Below the pieces are notes generated by a model. It did no database searches and was not told where the DNA came from. It was given only the letters and a program-made list of their open reading frames with translations. 64,000 nt of DNA from RUG563 sp045589355 (GTDB lineage Bacteria; Bacillota; Clostridia; Christensenellales; Aristaeellaceae), in the NCBI GenBank assembly GCA_045589355.1, contig JAZNOW010000069.1:1-64000 (forward strand). The letters are read 5' to 3'. A program made the translations under genes and the position numbers. Shown here in pieces: positions 50,121-58,779 of this stretch (the stretch's first letter is position 1; each line of letters begins with the position of its first letter).

Positions 50121-51017
50121 TCAGAACAGGGCTTCCACAAACTCCTTGGCGTCAAAGGCCTGCAGATCGTCGATCCCTTCCCCTACGCCGATGTACCACA
50201 CCGGCACGTTCAGTTCCTTGCGGATGGCGATGGCCACGCCGCCCTTGGCGGTGCCGTCCAGCTTGGTGATCACAATGCCGCCGATATCCGCCGCTTCCTT
50301 GAACTGCTTGGCCTGCTGAATGCCGTTCTGGCCGGTGGTGGCGTCCAGCACCAGCATGCAGCGCACATTGGCTTCGGGGTATTCCCGGTCAATGATGCGG
50401 CGCATTTTGGAAAGCTCGTCCATCAGGTTCTTTTTGTTGTGCAGCCGGCCTGCGGTATCCACGATGAGCAGGTCCGTTTTTCTTGCCTTGGCAGCCTGCA
50501 CGGCATCAAACACCACGGCAGCGGGGTCGCCGCCCTCCTGATGGCGAATGATCGGCACATTGGCCCGTTCCGCCCACACGGCCAGCTGTTCGTCGGCAGC
50601 GGCACGGAAGGTATCGGCAGCGGCCAGCATCACGCTCCGGCCGATTTCCTGGAAACGCAGGGCCATTTTGCCGATGGTGGTGGTTTTGCCAACGCCGTTG
50701 ACCCCCACCACAAACATCACCATGGGCCACTTAAGCGGAGGCCTAGGAATGTTCATTTCTTCCACCAGGATCTGCTTGAAAATTTCCTTGGCGGTTTCGG
50801 CGTCCTTCACGCCACGCTTGTCCACTTCCTGCTGCAGTTTTTCGATGATTTCGGTGGTGGCGGCAACGCCCACGTCTGCCAGGATCAGGATATCCGTCAG
50901 TTCTTCATAAAAATCTTCGTCGATCATGCGGGTGTTCTTTACCAGTTCGTCCACCTTATTGGTCAGCCCGCCTCTTGTTTTGGTCAGGCCCTGCTTCAAC
51001 CGCTGAAAAAATCCCAT
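50121..51017 (-). CDS. ftsY: signal recognition particle receptor FtsY
   Basis: 298-residue SRP receptor GTPase: short N domain (1-90, helical), then the G domain with GVNGVGKT (105-112), DTFRAAA near 135, DTAGR (187-191) and TKLDGTAKGG near 249. It lacks the acidic A domain, as is usual in Firmicutes. It docks ribosome-SRP complexes at the membrane. 14 nt after smc, continuing the usual smc-ftsY order. Confidence 0.97.
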   Translation of the reverse strand: MGFFQRLKQGLTKTRGGLTNKVDELVKNTRMIDEDFYEELTDILILADVGVAATTEIIEKLQQEVDKRGVKDAETAKEIFKQILVEEMNIPRPPLKWPMVMFVVGVNGVGKTTTIGKMALRFQEIGRSVMLAAADTFRAAADEQLAVWAERANVPIIRHQEGGDPAAVVFDAVQAAKARKTDLLIVDTAGRLHNKKNLMDELSKMRRIIDREYPEANVRCMLVLDATTGQNGIQQAKQFKEAADIGGIVITKLDGTAKGGVAIAIRKELNVPVWYIGVGEGIDDLQAFDAKEFVEALF

Positions 51018-51031
51018 ACGGTCAGCCTCCT

Positions 51032-54000
51032 TTATTCATAATCCTGCAGGTTCACCGACATCATGCCGGAGATACCCCTTTCCTGCATGGCCACGCCATA
51101 CAGGGAGTCGCACCGTTCCATGGTGCCCTTCCGGTGCGTAACCACCACGAACTGGGTGGTTTTGGCGTATTCCGCCAGGTAATCGGCAAAGTAGCCGATG
51201 TTGGCTTCGTCCAGTGCCGCTTCCACTTCGTCCAGCACGCAGAAAGGCGTGGGCTTGAGTTTCAGCATAGGAAAAATGATGGCAATGGCCGTCAATGCGC
51301 GCTCGCCGCCGGAAAGCAGGCTCAAAAGCTGCAGCTTCTTTCCCGGAGGCTGGGCAATGATCTCGATGCCGCAGTTGAGGGCATCGTCCGGGTCGGTCAG
51401 TTTCAGTTCCGCCTGGCCGCCGCCAAAGAGACGGGCAAAGGTTTCCTGGAAATACTGGCCGATCTTGGCAAATTCCACCACAAACTGCTTTTCCATCTGC
51501 CCCAGCAGCCGCTCGATCAGCTGCTGCAGGTCCACCTGGGCTTTGTCCAGGTCCTGCTGCTGGGTGGTCATTTCATCAAAGCGCGCCTTCACGTCGGCAT
51601 ACTCTTCGATGGCATTCACGTTCACCGTGCCCATGGCCCGGATGCGTCCGCGCAGGGAAGCCGCTTCCCTTTCGCCGTGGGTCAGTTCGAAAGGCTCGTC
51701 GCTGCGCATTTCTTCCGCCATGGCGTAGGTGAGCTCATAGCTGTTGAAGATATGCTCCGTCATCACCCGCAGGTCATTTTCCGCACGGTCATAGGCAAGC
51801 TCAGCCTTATGCAGCTTCTGGGTATCTTCATCATAGGTTTTGTGCAGTTCGTCGCCAAGGGATACCAGGCTGCGCTCCTGGGCCACTTTCTCCTGGCGCT
51901 TTTCTTCCAGCACGTCCACCTGCTTCTGCCGCAGGGACAGAGCACTTTCCAGATCCCGGCAGGCCGTTTCCTGGGCCTGTGCCTTTTCTTCCAGCTGCGC
52001 AAGCAGCTGTTCTTTTTCTTCCAGTTCCCAGGAAAGCCGCTGCAGCGTACCTGCCATGGCGGACAGTTCCTGATCCTGGCGCGCCTTATCCCGGCGCAGG
52101 GTATCCAGCGCATGAGAAAGCTCGGCATACTTCAGCCGCAGTGCCGACACCAGTTCACGCTGCCTGTCCGCTTCTTCGCGGGCAGATACCAGTGCCTTTT
52201 GCAGCACTTCGGTTTTCTGGTCCATGGCTTCCCGGTCCACCGCTTCGTTTTCCGTCTGCTCCTGTACGGACCGCAGATCCCGCTCGATTTCTTCAATGCC
52301 TTCGGTCAGCTGGTCCCGGGCGGCCAGGGTGCGTTCCAGAGCCTGGGCAGCGGCGTTCAGTTCCGCCTTGGCGTTGAACACGCGTTCCTGTTCGCGGGCC
52401 ACGCCGATTTCTTCCTGATGCACCCGCTCCATGGCCTCGTTGCGCAGGCGCTTGAGTTCTTCCCGGTCCGCCTGCATTTTTGTCAGTTCATCCCGCAGGG
52501 AAACCAGCGTCTTTTTCTGGTCTTCCAGCGTCTTTTTCAGTTCGGTCATTTCGCGTTCACGGCCCAGCAGGCTGACCGCACTGCGCTGGGCGGTACCGCC
52601 GGTCATGGAGCCGCCGGAGTGCATAACATCCCCCGTCAGCGTCACCAGGCGGAAGGCATGGTGCCCCGCCCGCATGATGGGAATACCGCTTTCCAGGTCT
52701 TTGGCGATCACAGTGCGGCCCAGCAGGTTTTCCATCACGCCCCGGTATTCGGGGGCAAAGGAAATCAGTTCGCTGGCCACGCCGATGCAGCCGGGCATGG
52801 AAAGCAGCTTCCGCTCTTCGTTATTGAGCACACGGCCCTTCACGCTGGTCATGGGCAGGAAAGTGGCCCGGCCCAGCTTGTTGTTGCGCAAATAATCGAT
52901 GATCCGCTTGGCAGCGTTTTCATCGGTGGTCACAATGTTCTGCAAAGCACCGCCCAGCACCATGTCGATGGCGGTTTCCAGTTCCTTGGGCACCTGCATC
53001 AGCCTGGCCACCACACCCCGGACGCTGTTGTCCCCCTGGGCATACTGGAGGGCCCGGCGCACGGCCTGGTTGTAGCCTTCCATTTCCCGGCTCATTTCGT
53101 CCATCAGCTTCAGGCGGGAAATGTTCTGCTGGTACTGCAGGTTCAGGTTCTGCGCTTTTTCCGCTTTTTCCTGGGTTTCCTGGGTCAGGGCACGCAGGTT
53201 GCCTTCACAAAGGGCCGCGTCATCTTTCAGCATCTGCAGGCCCTTCTCCACTTCGGCGGCCTGCTTTTGGGCGGAGCGCAGCTGCTGCACGGCTTCCTGC
53301 TGCTTTTCTTCGCTTTCGGAAATGCCGGCGCAGATTTCCTCCAGCCGTTTTTTCATCTGGGCACAGATGGCCTGCTGGCGCGCCTGCTGGTTCCTGGCAT
53401 CGGAAAGCCGGTTCACCGCCAGCAGAATGTTCTGCTTGTGTTCGTCCAGTTCTTCTTCCCTGGCCTGAGCCTTTTCCAGGTATGCATCCAGCCGGGCCTG
53501 CTCTTTTTCCATTTCCTCCCGGGCATTTTTCAGGGCCAGGTCGCTTTCCTTGGTATCCTGTTCTCCCTGGTCAAACAGCTTCTGCAGGTTTTCCCGGCGT
53601 TCGGTGGTGTTTTTCTGTTCCCCCTTCAGCCGCTCCAGGGTTTCCCGCAGGGAAAGGATCTGGTTGTCGGTGCGTTCTTTTTCCACCCTGGCTTCGTGCA
53701 AAGCATCGTTGCAGGCAAGATGTTCCTGACGGGCGGATGCCAATTCCCCTTCCACAATGGAAATGGCTTCCGCCACCTTTTCACGCTCGGCTGCGCTTTC
53801 GTTCAGCCGGGCTTCGTGGTGCACAAGAATATCCCGCAAGCCTTCCAGCGTCTGGGTCAGGGCGGCAATTTTTTCTTTTACTTTGTCGTGGCGGATGAGG
53901 AAGATGTTGATTTCCAGCTCCTTCAGCCGCTGGGCCAGTTCAATGTATTCCCGGGCCGTTTCCGCCTGGCTCTCCAAAGGGCCCACCCGGGCTTCCAGTT

Positions 54001-54589
54001 CCGCCAGGATATCATTCACACGGCTCAGGTTTTCCCGGGTCCTGGCCAGTTTGCGTTCCGCTTCTTCCTTGCGCACGCGGAAGGTCATCACGCCGGCGGC
54101 TTCTTCAAACACCTGACGGCGGTCTTCACTCTTGACGGAAAGAATTTCGTCAATGCGCCCCTGGCCGATCAGGGAATAGCCTTCCTTGCCGATACCGGTA
54201 TCCCGGAACAGTTCCAGAATATCCTTCAGGCGGCATGCCGTTTTGTTCAGGTAATATTCACTGTCGCCATTGCGGTAAACCCGCCGCGTGACCATTACCT
54301 CAGCAAAATTGCTTTTCAGTGCGCCGTCTTCATTATCGAACACCAAGGAAACCTCGCAATAGGAGGCCTGTTTCCGCTTTGCCGTTCCGTTGAAAATGAT
54401 ATCTTCCATGCGGGTACCGCGCAGCACTCTGGCGCTTTGTTCGCCCAGCACCCAGCGCATGGCGTCGCCGATGTTGCTCTTGCCCGAGCCGTTGGGCCCC
54501 ACAATGCCGGTGATGCCTTCATGAAAGACGATCTCCGTTCTGTCCGCAAAGGACTTGAACCCGTGAATCTCCAGCTTTTTCAGCCGCAT
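51032..54589 (-). CDS. smc: chromosome segregation protein SMC
   Basis: 1185-residue SMC ATPase: Walker A GPNGSGKS (31-38), coiled coil to about 495, hinge at about 500-660 (VRGVVARLMQVPKELETAI, FLPMTSVKGR), returning coiled coil, then LLSGGERALTAIA signature and Walker B FCVLDEVEAALDEANI near the end. With ScpA/ScpB (not in window) it compacts and separates chromosomes. Its ATG directly follows the rnc stop (TAAATG), so translation is coupled. Confidence 0.97.
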   Translation of the reverse strand: MRLKKLEIHGFKSFADRTEIVFHEGITGIVGPNGSGKSNIGDAMRWVLGEQSARVLRGTRMEDIIFNGTAKRKQASYCEVSLVFDNEDGALKSNFAEVMVTRRVYRNGDSEYYLNKTACRLKDILELFRDTGIGKEGYSLIGQGRIDEILSVKSEDRRQVFEEAAGVMTFRVRKEEAERKLARTRENLSRVNDILAELEARVGPLESQAETAREYIELAQRLKELEINIFLIRHDKVKEKIAALTQTLEGLRDILVHHEARLNESAAEREKVAEAISIVEGELASARQEHLACNDALHEARVEKERTDNQILSLRETLERLKGEQKNTTERRENLQKLFDQGEQDTKESDLALKNAREEMEKEQARLDAYLEKAQAREEELDEHKQNILLAVNRLSDARNQQARQQAICAQMKKRLEEICAGISESEEKQQEAVQQLRSAQKQAAEVEKGLQMLKDDAALCEGNLRALTQETQEKAEKAQNLNLQYQQNISRLKLMDEMSREMEGYNQAVRRALQYAQGDNSVRGVVARLMQVPKELETAIDMVLGGALQNIVTTDENAAKRIIDYLRNNKLGRATFLPMTSVKGRVLNNEERKLLSMPGCIGVASELISFAPEYRGVMENLLGRTVIAKDLESGIPIMRAGHHAFRLVTLTGDVMHSGGSMTGGTAQRSAVSLLGREREMTELKKTLEDQKKTLVSLRDELTKMQADREELKRLRNEAMERVHQEEIGVAREQERVFNAKAELNAAAQALERTLAARDQLTEGIEEIERDLRSVQEQTENEAVDREAMDQKTEVLQKALVSAREEADRQRELVSALRLKYAELSHALDTLRRDKARQDQELSAMAGTLQRLSWELEEKEQLLAQLEEKAQAQETACRDLESALSLRQKQVDVLEEKRQEKVAQERSLVSLGDELHKTYDEDTQKLHKAELAYDRAENDLRVMTEHIFNSYELTYAMAEEMRSDEPFELTHGEREAASLRGRIRAMGTVNVNAIEEYADVKARFDEMTTQQQDLDKAQVDLQQLIERLLGQMEKQFVVEFAKIGQYFQETFARLFGGGQAELKLTDPDDALNCGIEIIAQPPGKKLQLLSLLSGGERALTAIAIIFPMLKLKPTPFCVLDEVEAALDEANIGYFADYLAEYAKTTQFVVVTHRKGTMERCDSLYGVAMQERGISGMMSVNLQDYE

Positions 54590-55258
54590 TTATGCTTTTT
54601 CCCCCAAGTGTTTGATCTTTTGCAGGGCGGCCATGGCCGCGTTCTGCTCCGCCCGTTTTTTGCTGGTGCCGCTGCCCCGGGCAATTTCCTGGCCGCAGAG
54701 CACGACGGATACCGTAAATACCCTTTCGTGGGGCAATCCTTCTTCCCCCACCACCTGGTAATCGGGCAACGGACGCTTTTTCCCCTGCAGGTATTCCTGC
54801 AAGGCGGATTTGGCGTCCATTTCATCCTTTTCGGTACAATCGCCGATGAACATCGTCACGATTTTTTTTGCCGGTTCCATGCCCCCGTCCAGGTACACCG
54901 CCGCCAGCACCGCTTCAAACGCATCGCACAGCACGGAAGGGTTTTCCCTGCCGCCGCCTGATTCGCATCCCCGGTCCATGATCAGGTATTGGCCAAGGCG
55001 CATTTTTCCGGCCACTTCCGCCAGCTTCCCTTCCCGCACCAGCTTCTGCCGCAGGCGGGTCATGGCGCCTTCCTTCATTTCCGGATGGGCGTGGTAGATT
55101 TTTTCACTCACGCACATTTCCAGCACCGCATCCCCCAGAAACTCCAGCCGCTGGTTGTGTTCGCCGCCCATGGAAGGGTGGGTCAGGGCAGTGAGGAGGT
55201 ATTGCCGGTTTTTGAAGGCGTATCCAAGGGTTTTTTCCAGTTTGGAAAGATCCGTCAT
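54590..55258 (-). CDS. rnc: ribonuclease III
   Basis: 222-residue endonuclease cutting double-stranded RNA. The N-terminal catalytic domain has NQRLEFLGDAVLEM (35-48) with the metal-binding Glu39 and Asp43; a second acidic patch is CDAFEAVLAAVYLDGG (about 112-127). The dsRNA-binding domain is at about 150-222 (DAKSALQEYLQGKK, GSGTSKKRAEQNAAMAAL). ATG 55258 follows GAGGAAACGG. A 17-bp hairpin sits directly before its ribosome site. Confidence 0.96.
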   Translation of the reverse strand: MTDLSKLEKTLGYAFKNRQYLLTALTHPSMGGEHNQRLEFLGDAVLEMCVSEKIYHAHPEMKEGAMTRLRQKLVREGKLAEVAGKMRLGQYLIMDRGCESGGGRENPSVLCDAFEAVLAAVYLDGGMEPAKKIVTMFIGDCTEKDEMDAKSALQEYLQGKKRPLPDYQVVGEEGLPHERVFTVSVVLCGQEIARGSGTSKKRAEQNAAMAALQKIKHLGEKA

Positions 55259-55273
55259 TTCCGTTTCCTCATA

Positions 55274-55314
55274 GCATCAGCTCCGGAGCCGTTTTGTGGC
55301 CCCGAAGCTGATGC
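55274..55314 (-). promoter_or_regulatory. 17-bp hairpin immediately upstream of rnc
   Basis: Minus strand GCATCAGCTTCGGGGCC, 7-nt loop, GGCTCCGGAGCTGATGC: a continuous 17-bp RNA stem with two G-U pairs, ending 15 nt before the rnc start codon. No T-run follows (TATGAGGAAACGG), so it is not an intrinsic terminator. Its length and place suit a cleavage site for RNase III itself. Confidence 0.75.
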
Positions 55315-55322
55315 GCTTTGCC

Positions 55323-55550
55323 TTATTGATGATCTTCGATGTACTTGACCACGTCGCCCACGGTCTTGAGGGTGTTGATGGCGGTATCGTCCACCATCAT
55401 GTCAAAAGCGTCTTCCAAGTCCATGATCATGACCATCACGTTGGCGCTGTCGGCTTTCAAATCTTCCACCAGCCGCTTATCGGCGGTCACTTCGCTCACG
55501 TCAATGCGCAGCTGCTTGGCAATCATGCCGGCTACCTTTTCAAATACCAT
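55323..55550 (-). CDS. acpP: acyl carrier protein
   Basis: 75-residue acyl carrier protein: KLRIDVSEVTADKRLVEDLKADSANV-like helix I/II region with the phosphopantetheine serine in ADSANV (instead of the common DSLD), then helix II MVMIMDLEDAFDMMVDD and the final KTVGDVVKYIEDH. It carries acyl chains for fatty acid and, via PlsX, phospholipid synthesis. ATG 55550 follows AAGGAGG at 8 nt. Located 20 nt after plsX. Confidence 0.95.
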   Translation of the reverse strand: MVFEKVAGMIAKQLRIDVSEVTADKRLVEDLKADSANVMVMIMDLEDAFDMMVDDTAINTLKTVGDVVKYIEDHQ

Positions 55551-55570
55551 GGTTGTTTCCTCCTTGCTTT

Positions 55571-56593
55571 TCAAGCATTTTCATTGGCTTTGATCTGCTT
55601 TTCAATTTCCTGTGCGATGGTTTCCACCACACGGTTTTCTTTCATGATCACCGCCTGGCGGATAGCGCAGGCGATGGCATGTGCGTTGCTGGAGCCGTGG
55701 GCCTTCACCACCACACCCTTGACGCCAAGGAGGGGCGCGCCGCCCACTTCGGTGTAGTCCATCAGCTTTTTCACCCGGCGGAAAGCGGGCTTGGCGATCA
55801 GTCCGCCAATCTTGCCCCGCAAATCGGCATACATTTCTTTTTTGATGATGCCCATCAGCGTGCCGGCAACACCCTCCATGAACTTGAGGATCAGGTTGCC
55901 GGAGAAGCCGTCCGATACCACCACATCCGCCACGTCATTGGTGATATCCCGGCCTTCCACATTGCCCACAAAGTTGAAGGGCGCTTTCTCCATCAGGGGG
56001 AAGGCGGCCTTGGCCATTTCGTTGCCCTTTTCCGCTTCGGCACCGATGTTCACCATGCCCACCCTGGGGTTTTCCATGCCCTGTACGCACTTCATATAGG
56101 CACTGCCCATAATGCCGAACTGGGGCAGGTACTGGGGCAGGCAGTCCACATTGGCGCCGCAGTCAATCAGGCAGAAATAGCCCTTGCCGTTGGGCAGCAA
56201 AGGCGCCAGCGCAGGCCGGTCCACGCCCTCAATGCGGCCCAGCCGGAACATGCCGCCGGCCAGCGTGGCCCCGGTGGAACCGGCGGATACAAAGCCATCC
56301 GCTTCCCCGTTTTTCACTGCCAGCATGCCCTTCACCTGGGCAGAATCCTTCTTCTGCCGCACGGCCATTACAGGGGCGTCGTGGTTGGTGATGATTTCGT
56401 TGGTATCGTCAATCACCACGCGGTCCCGGATGCCGGCAAAGCTTTCGTCCTCCAGCATAGGCTGCAAAACGCCCACCGGGCCGGACAGTGTGATCTTCAG
56501 GTTCTCATTCAGCTTCAGGGCTTCCTTTGCCCCTTCCACCGTACACCGGGGCGCTTCGTCACCGCCCATGGCGTCCAGATAAATATGAATCAT
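55571..56593 (-). CDS. plsX: phosphate acyltransferase PlsX
   Basis: 340-residue enzyme converting acyl-ACP to acyl-phosphate, the first step of phosphatidic acid synthesis in Gram-positives. Marks: IYLDAMGGDEAP start, GFVSAGSTGATLAGG, GYFCLIDCGANVDC, VGMVNIGAEAEKGN, FVGNVEGRDI, VVSDGFSGNLILK and APLLGVKGVVVKAHGSSNA. ATG 56593 follows GGAG at about 10 nt. First gene of plsX-acpP-rnc-smc-ftsY. Confidence 0.97.
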   Translation of the reverse strand: MIHIYLDAMGGDEAPRCTVEGAKEALKLNENLKITLSGPVGVLQPMLEDESFAGIRDRVVIDDTNEIITNHDAPVMAVRQKKDSAQVKGMLAVKNGEADGFVSAGSTGATLAGGMFRLGRIEGVDRPALAPLLPNGKGYFCLIDCGANVDCLPQYLPQFGIMGSAYMKCVQGMENPRVGMVNIGAEAEKGNEMAKAAFPLMEKAPFNFVGNVEGRDITNDVADVVVSDGFSGNLILKFMEGVAGTLMGIIKKEMYADLRGKIGGLIAKPAFRRVKKLMDYTEVGGAPLLGVKGVVVKAHGSSNAHAIACAIRQAVIMKENRVVETIAQEIEKQIKANENA

Positions 56594-56639
56594 TGCTGCT
56601 CATCTCCTACGTTTCCTTTTGTGTATAAGGGAACAAGTT

Positions 56640-56668
56640 ATTTTATCACAAAACCCATTGATTGACAA
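56640..56668 (-). promoter_or_regulatory. promoter of the plsX operon
   Basis: Minus strand TTGTCA (56663-56668), 17-nt spacer, TAAAAT (56640-56645). Confidence 0.75.
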
Positions 56669-56759
56669 GAGATAGCATGTTGAAAGTTCAAAATCCGCCT
56701 TTGCCGGGCGAGTGGCCCTTTTTATGAAAATAAATCTTCTAAAATATGGTATATCGCAA

Positions 56760-56788
56760 TTGCTTTTTACAATATGTAGTGTTATAAT
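56760..56788 (+). promoter_or_regulatory. promoter of the second SipW-cargo island
   Basis: TTGCTT (56760-56765), 17-nt spacer, TATAAT (56783-56788), about 65 nt leader before ATG 56861. Confidence 0.7.
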
Positions 56789-56860
56789 GATGAAGTATGA
56801 ATAAATAGTGTATTAGTCTGCATTTTTCATAGCACCATCCATAAACGGAGGCGTATCGAT

Positions 56861-57502
56861 ATGACAAAAAAAAGCAAACGGCTGTGTCTGGTGATTGCCG
56901 TCGCTGTGCTGGCGGTAGGCATTGCTGCGCTCAGCGGCACCTTTGCCACCGGCGTTACCTATGACGACGAAAAGCTGGCGCTGACGGACAGCAATAGCTA
57001 TAATGTATCCGTCCGGTACATCCACAGCAACGATATCAGCGCCGGCTACAAGGACATCTTTTCCGCCGGCAACTTTACCGGCGCTTCCAAATGGTGCCCC
57101 GGCCGCACGGAGATCATTTACCTCAAGCTGCAAAACAACGAAGCGTTCCCCGTCAACTGCACCGTTTCCCTGAACGTGCAGGAAACCGCCTTTGACGATA
57201 CCCTCCGCTACGCCGTCCTCTCCCGGGATCTGCTCACCGACAGGCAAAACCAGCATCCCGCCAACTGGGCAGAATATGTGCAGCAAGCCGGCACTGCCTA
57301 CAGCGTGCTGACGGAAGGCGCCCACATTCTGTGGAACGAGCAGCCCCTTCCCATCGACGGCACCGAGCAATACCTGGCCCTGGCCATCCACATGGATGAA
57401 AATGCCACCAACGAATACGAAAACAAAACCATGAAGATGAACTTCATCCTGCGCTTTGACGCCAATTACGAACCCGGCGCTACCCCTGCGCAGCAGAATT
57501 AA
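56861..57502 (+). CDS. SipW-cognate TasA/camelysin-like protein
   Basis: 213-residue secreted protein. Leader: basic TKKSKR, hydrophobic LCLVIAVAVLAVGIAAL, junction SGTFATGVTYDD. The mature part has SNSYNVSVRYIHSNDI and a conserved FTGASKWCPGRTEIIYLKLQNNEAFPVNCTVSLNV strand pair (the 'W.PG.....v.v.N.g..p.' element of the TasA group), then LALAIHMDENATNEYENKTMKMNFIL. Single domain. ATG 56861 follows GGAGG. First of three plus-strand genes of this type; the nearest SipW gene in view is 50 kb away. Confidence 0.85.
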   Translation: MTKKSKRLCLVIAVAVLAVGIAALSGTFATGVTYDDEKLALTDSNSYNVSVRYIHSNDISAGYKDIFSAGNFTGASKWCPGRTEIIYLKLQNNEAFPVNCTVSLNVQETAFDDTLRYAVLSRDLLTDRQNQHPANWAEYVQQAGTAYSVLTEGAHILWNEQPLPIDGTEQYLALAIHMDENATNEYENKTMKMNFILRFDANYEPGATPAQQN

Positions 57503-57541
57503 CCTTCGCCCCACCCCATCTCTTGAGAGGAAGGAAAGCCG

Positions 57542-58567
57542 ATGAAAAAAACTGTGCTGATCATCATCGCCCTGCTGGCCACGCTTGCAGCCGTTTCCGG
57601 CACCGTTGCCTACTTCACCGACAGCGTGGAAGGCTACGGCCGGGCAGCTTCCGGCGAGCTGAGCATCCTGCAGCATGAATACGACGTATATGACGCCCAG
57701 GACCCTGCTGCCTGCAAGCCCTACACCCAGGGCCAGACGATTTACCCCGCCGTGCCCGTCAATAAGATTGTCACCGTGGAAAACATCGGTTCACTCACCG
57801 CCTACGTCCGCACATATGTGGCTGTTCCTGCCGTCGGCACGCTTCCCCTGGCCACGCTGGAAAAGAACACGGCCCAATGGGCCTGGGAAGATGAACCCAT
57901 CACCGGCGTTTCCATCAACGGCGCTGATTACGTCATCTATTACGCCACGTATTCTGCTCAGCTGCCCGCCGGCAAAACCACCACCCCCTGCCTGCTGGGA
58001 TACACCGTCTCCCCCAACGTCAGCCAGGACGGCACTCAGTACGTTTACCGCAGCGAAGACACCGTTCTCGCCCTGGGCCAAAGCGATGCCTTCAACATCC
58101 TCGTTGCCACCGACGCTTCCCAGGCCATCGTCTTTGAAAACGCCGAAGAAGCCATGCTGGCCACCTACGGCCAGAACCATAACCCCTGGCAGACGGTCCT
58201 CTTCGTTTCCTCCCAGGTTCAGCTGGATGAAGCCATTAACGTTGCCGCCGGCGAATATGATACCTGCATCGGCCTGGAAAACGGCCAATACACCCTGCCC
58301 GAAACGTTGCCCAACGGCGTCCGCATCTTCGCCATGGGCACCGATGCAAAGATCGCCAACACCACCCTGTCCGGCTACGATATTGAACTGGACGGCGTCA
58401 TCTTTCAAAACGCCCTGTCCTTTTCCGGCCACGGTTCCTTCCAGGAGGTCATCCTTTCCGCCGGCTGCACTGCCACCCCCACCACCGGCGATATTCTCTT
58501 CGACCATTGCAAAGGCACCGTTACCCCCACTTCTTCCACCCAATATCAGGTCACTGTCAAGCCCTGA
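57542..58567 (+). CDS. SipW-cognate protein with short beta-helix-like C-terminus
   Basis: 341-residue secreted protein: leader MKKTVLIIIALLATLAAVSGTVAYFTDS (the (S/G)TxAYFTD junction of SipW substrates), TasA-like part to about 200 (IVTVENIGSLTAYVRTYVAVP), then from about 220 a region with QVQLDEAINVAAGEYDTC and short rungs such as GVRIFAMGTDAKIANTTLSG and DIELDGVIFQNALSFSG, suggesting a few beta-helix coils. This repeats the two-part design of the left island. ATG 57542 follows GAGAGGAAGG. 39 nt after the previous gene. Confidence 0.85.
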   Translation: MKKTVLIIIALLATLAAVSGTVAYFTDSVEGYGRAASGELSILQHEYDVYDAQDPAACKPYTQGQTIYPAVPVNKIVTVENIGSLTAYVRTYVAVPAVGTLPLATLEKNTAQWAWEDEPITGVSINGADYVIYYATYSAQLPAGKTTTPCLLGYTVSPNVSQDGTQYVYRSEDTVLALGQSDAFNILVATDASQAIVFENAEEAMLATYGQNHNPWQTVLFVSSQVQLDEAINVAAGEYDTCIGLENGQYTLPETLPNGVRIFAMGTDAKIANTTLSGYDIELDGVIFQNALSFSGHGSFQEVILSAGCTATPTTGDILFDHCKGTVTPTSSTQYQVTVKP

Positions 58568-58582
58568 TTTCATCGCTTTCCC

Positions 58583-58607
58583 GCCCGGTTTTTACCGGGC
58601 ATTTTTC
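58583..58607 (+). terminator. terminator after 57542..58567
   Basis: GCCCGGT (58583-58589) / ACCGGGC (58594-58600) followed by ATTTTTC. Confidence 0.85.
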
Positions 58608-58699
58608 TTTTCTTCTTCCTTGTCCGCACATATTACAAAAATGAAATAATTTTTACACTGAATTTCCTTGATTTGTCATTTTTTCTCCCGTCCAAATGA

Positions 58700-58728
58700 T
58701 TGACTTCATCTTCTTTCCACTATATAAT
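58700..58728 (+). promoter_or_regulatory. promoter of 58780..60087
   Basis: TTGACT (58700-58705), 17-nt spacer, TATAAT (58723-58728), in an AT-rich spacer. Confidence 0.85.
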
Positions 58729-58779
58729 GTATATGTAGAATATTATCAGTATACCCATAGGAAAGGAAGGACTTCTTCT

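Noticed and set aside
50975..54961. Open frame of over 1300 codons on the plus strand opposite smc and rnc
   Set aside because: It is an antisense shadow: no SD, no family, and smc/rnc on the minus strand are unmistakable.
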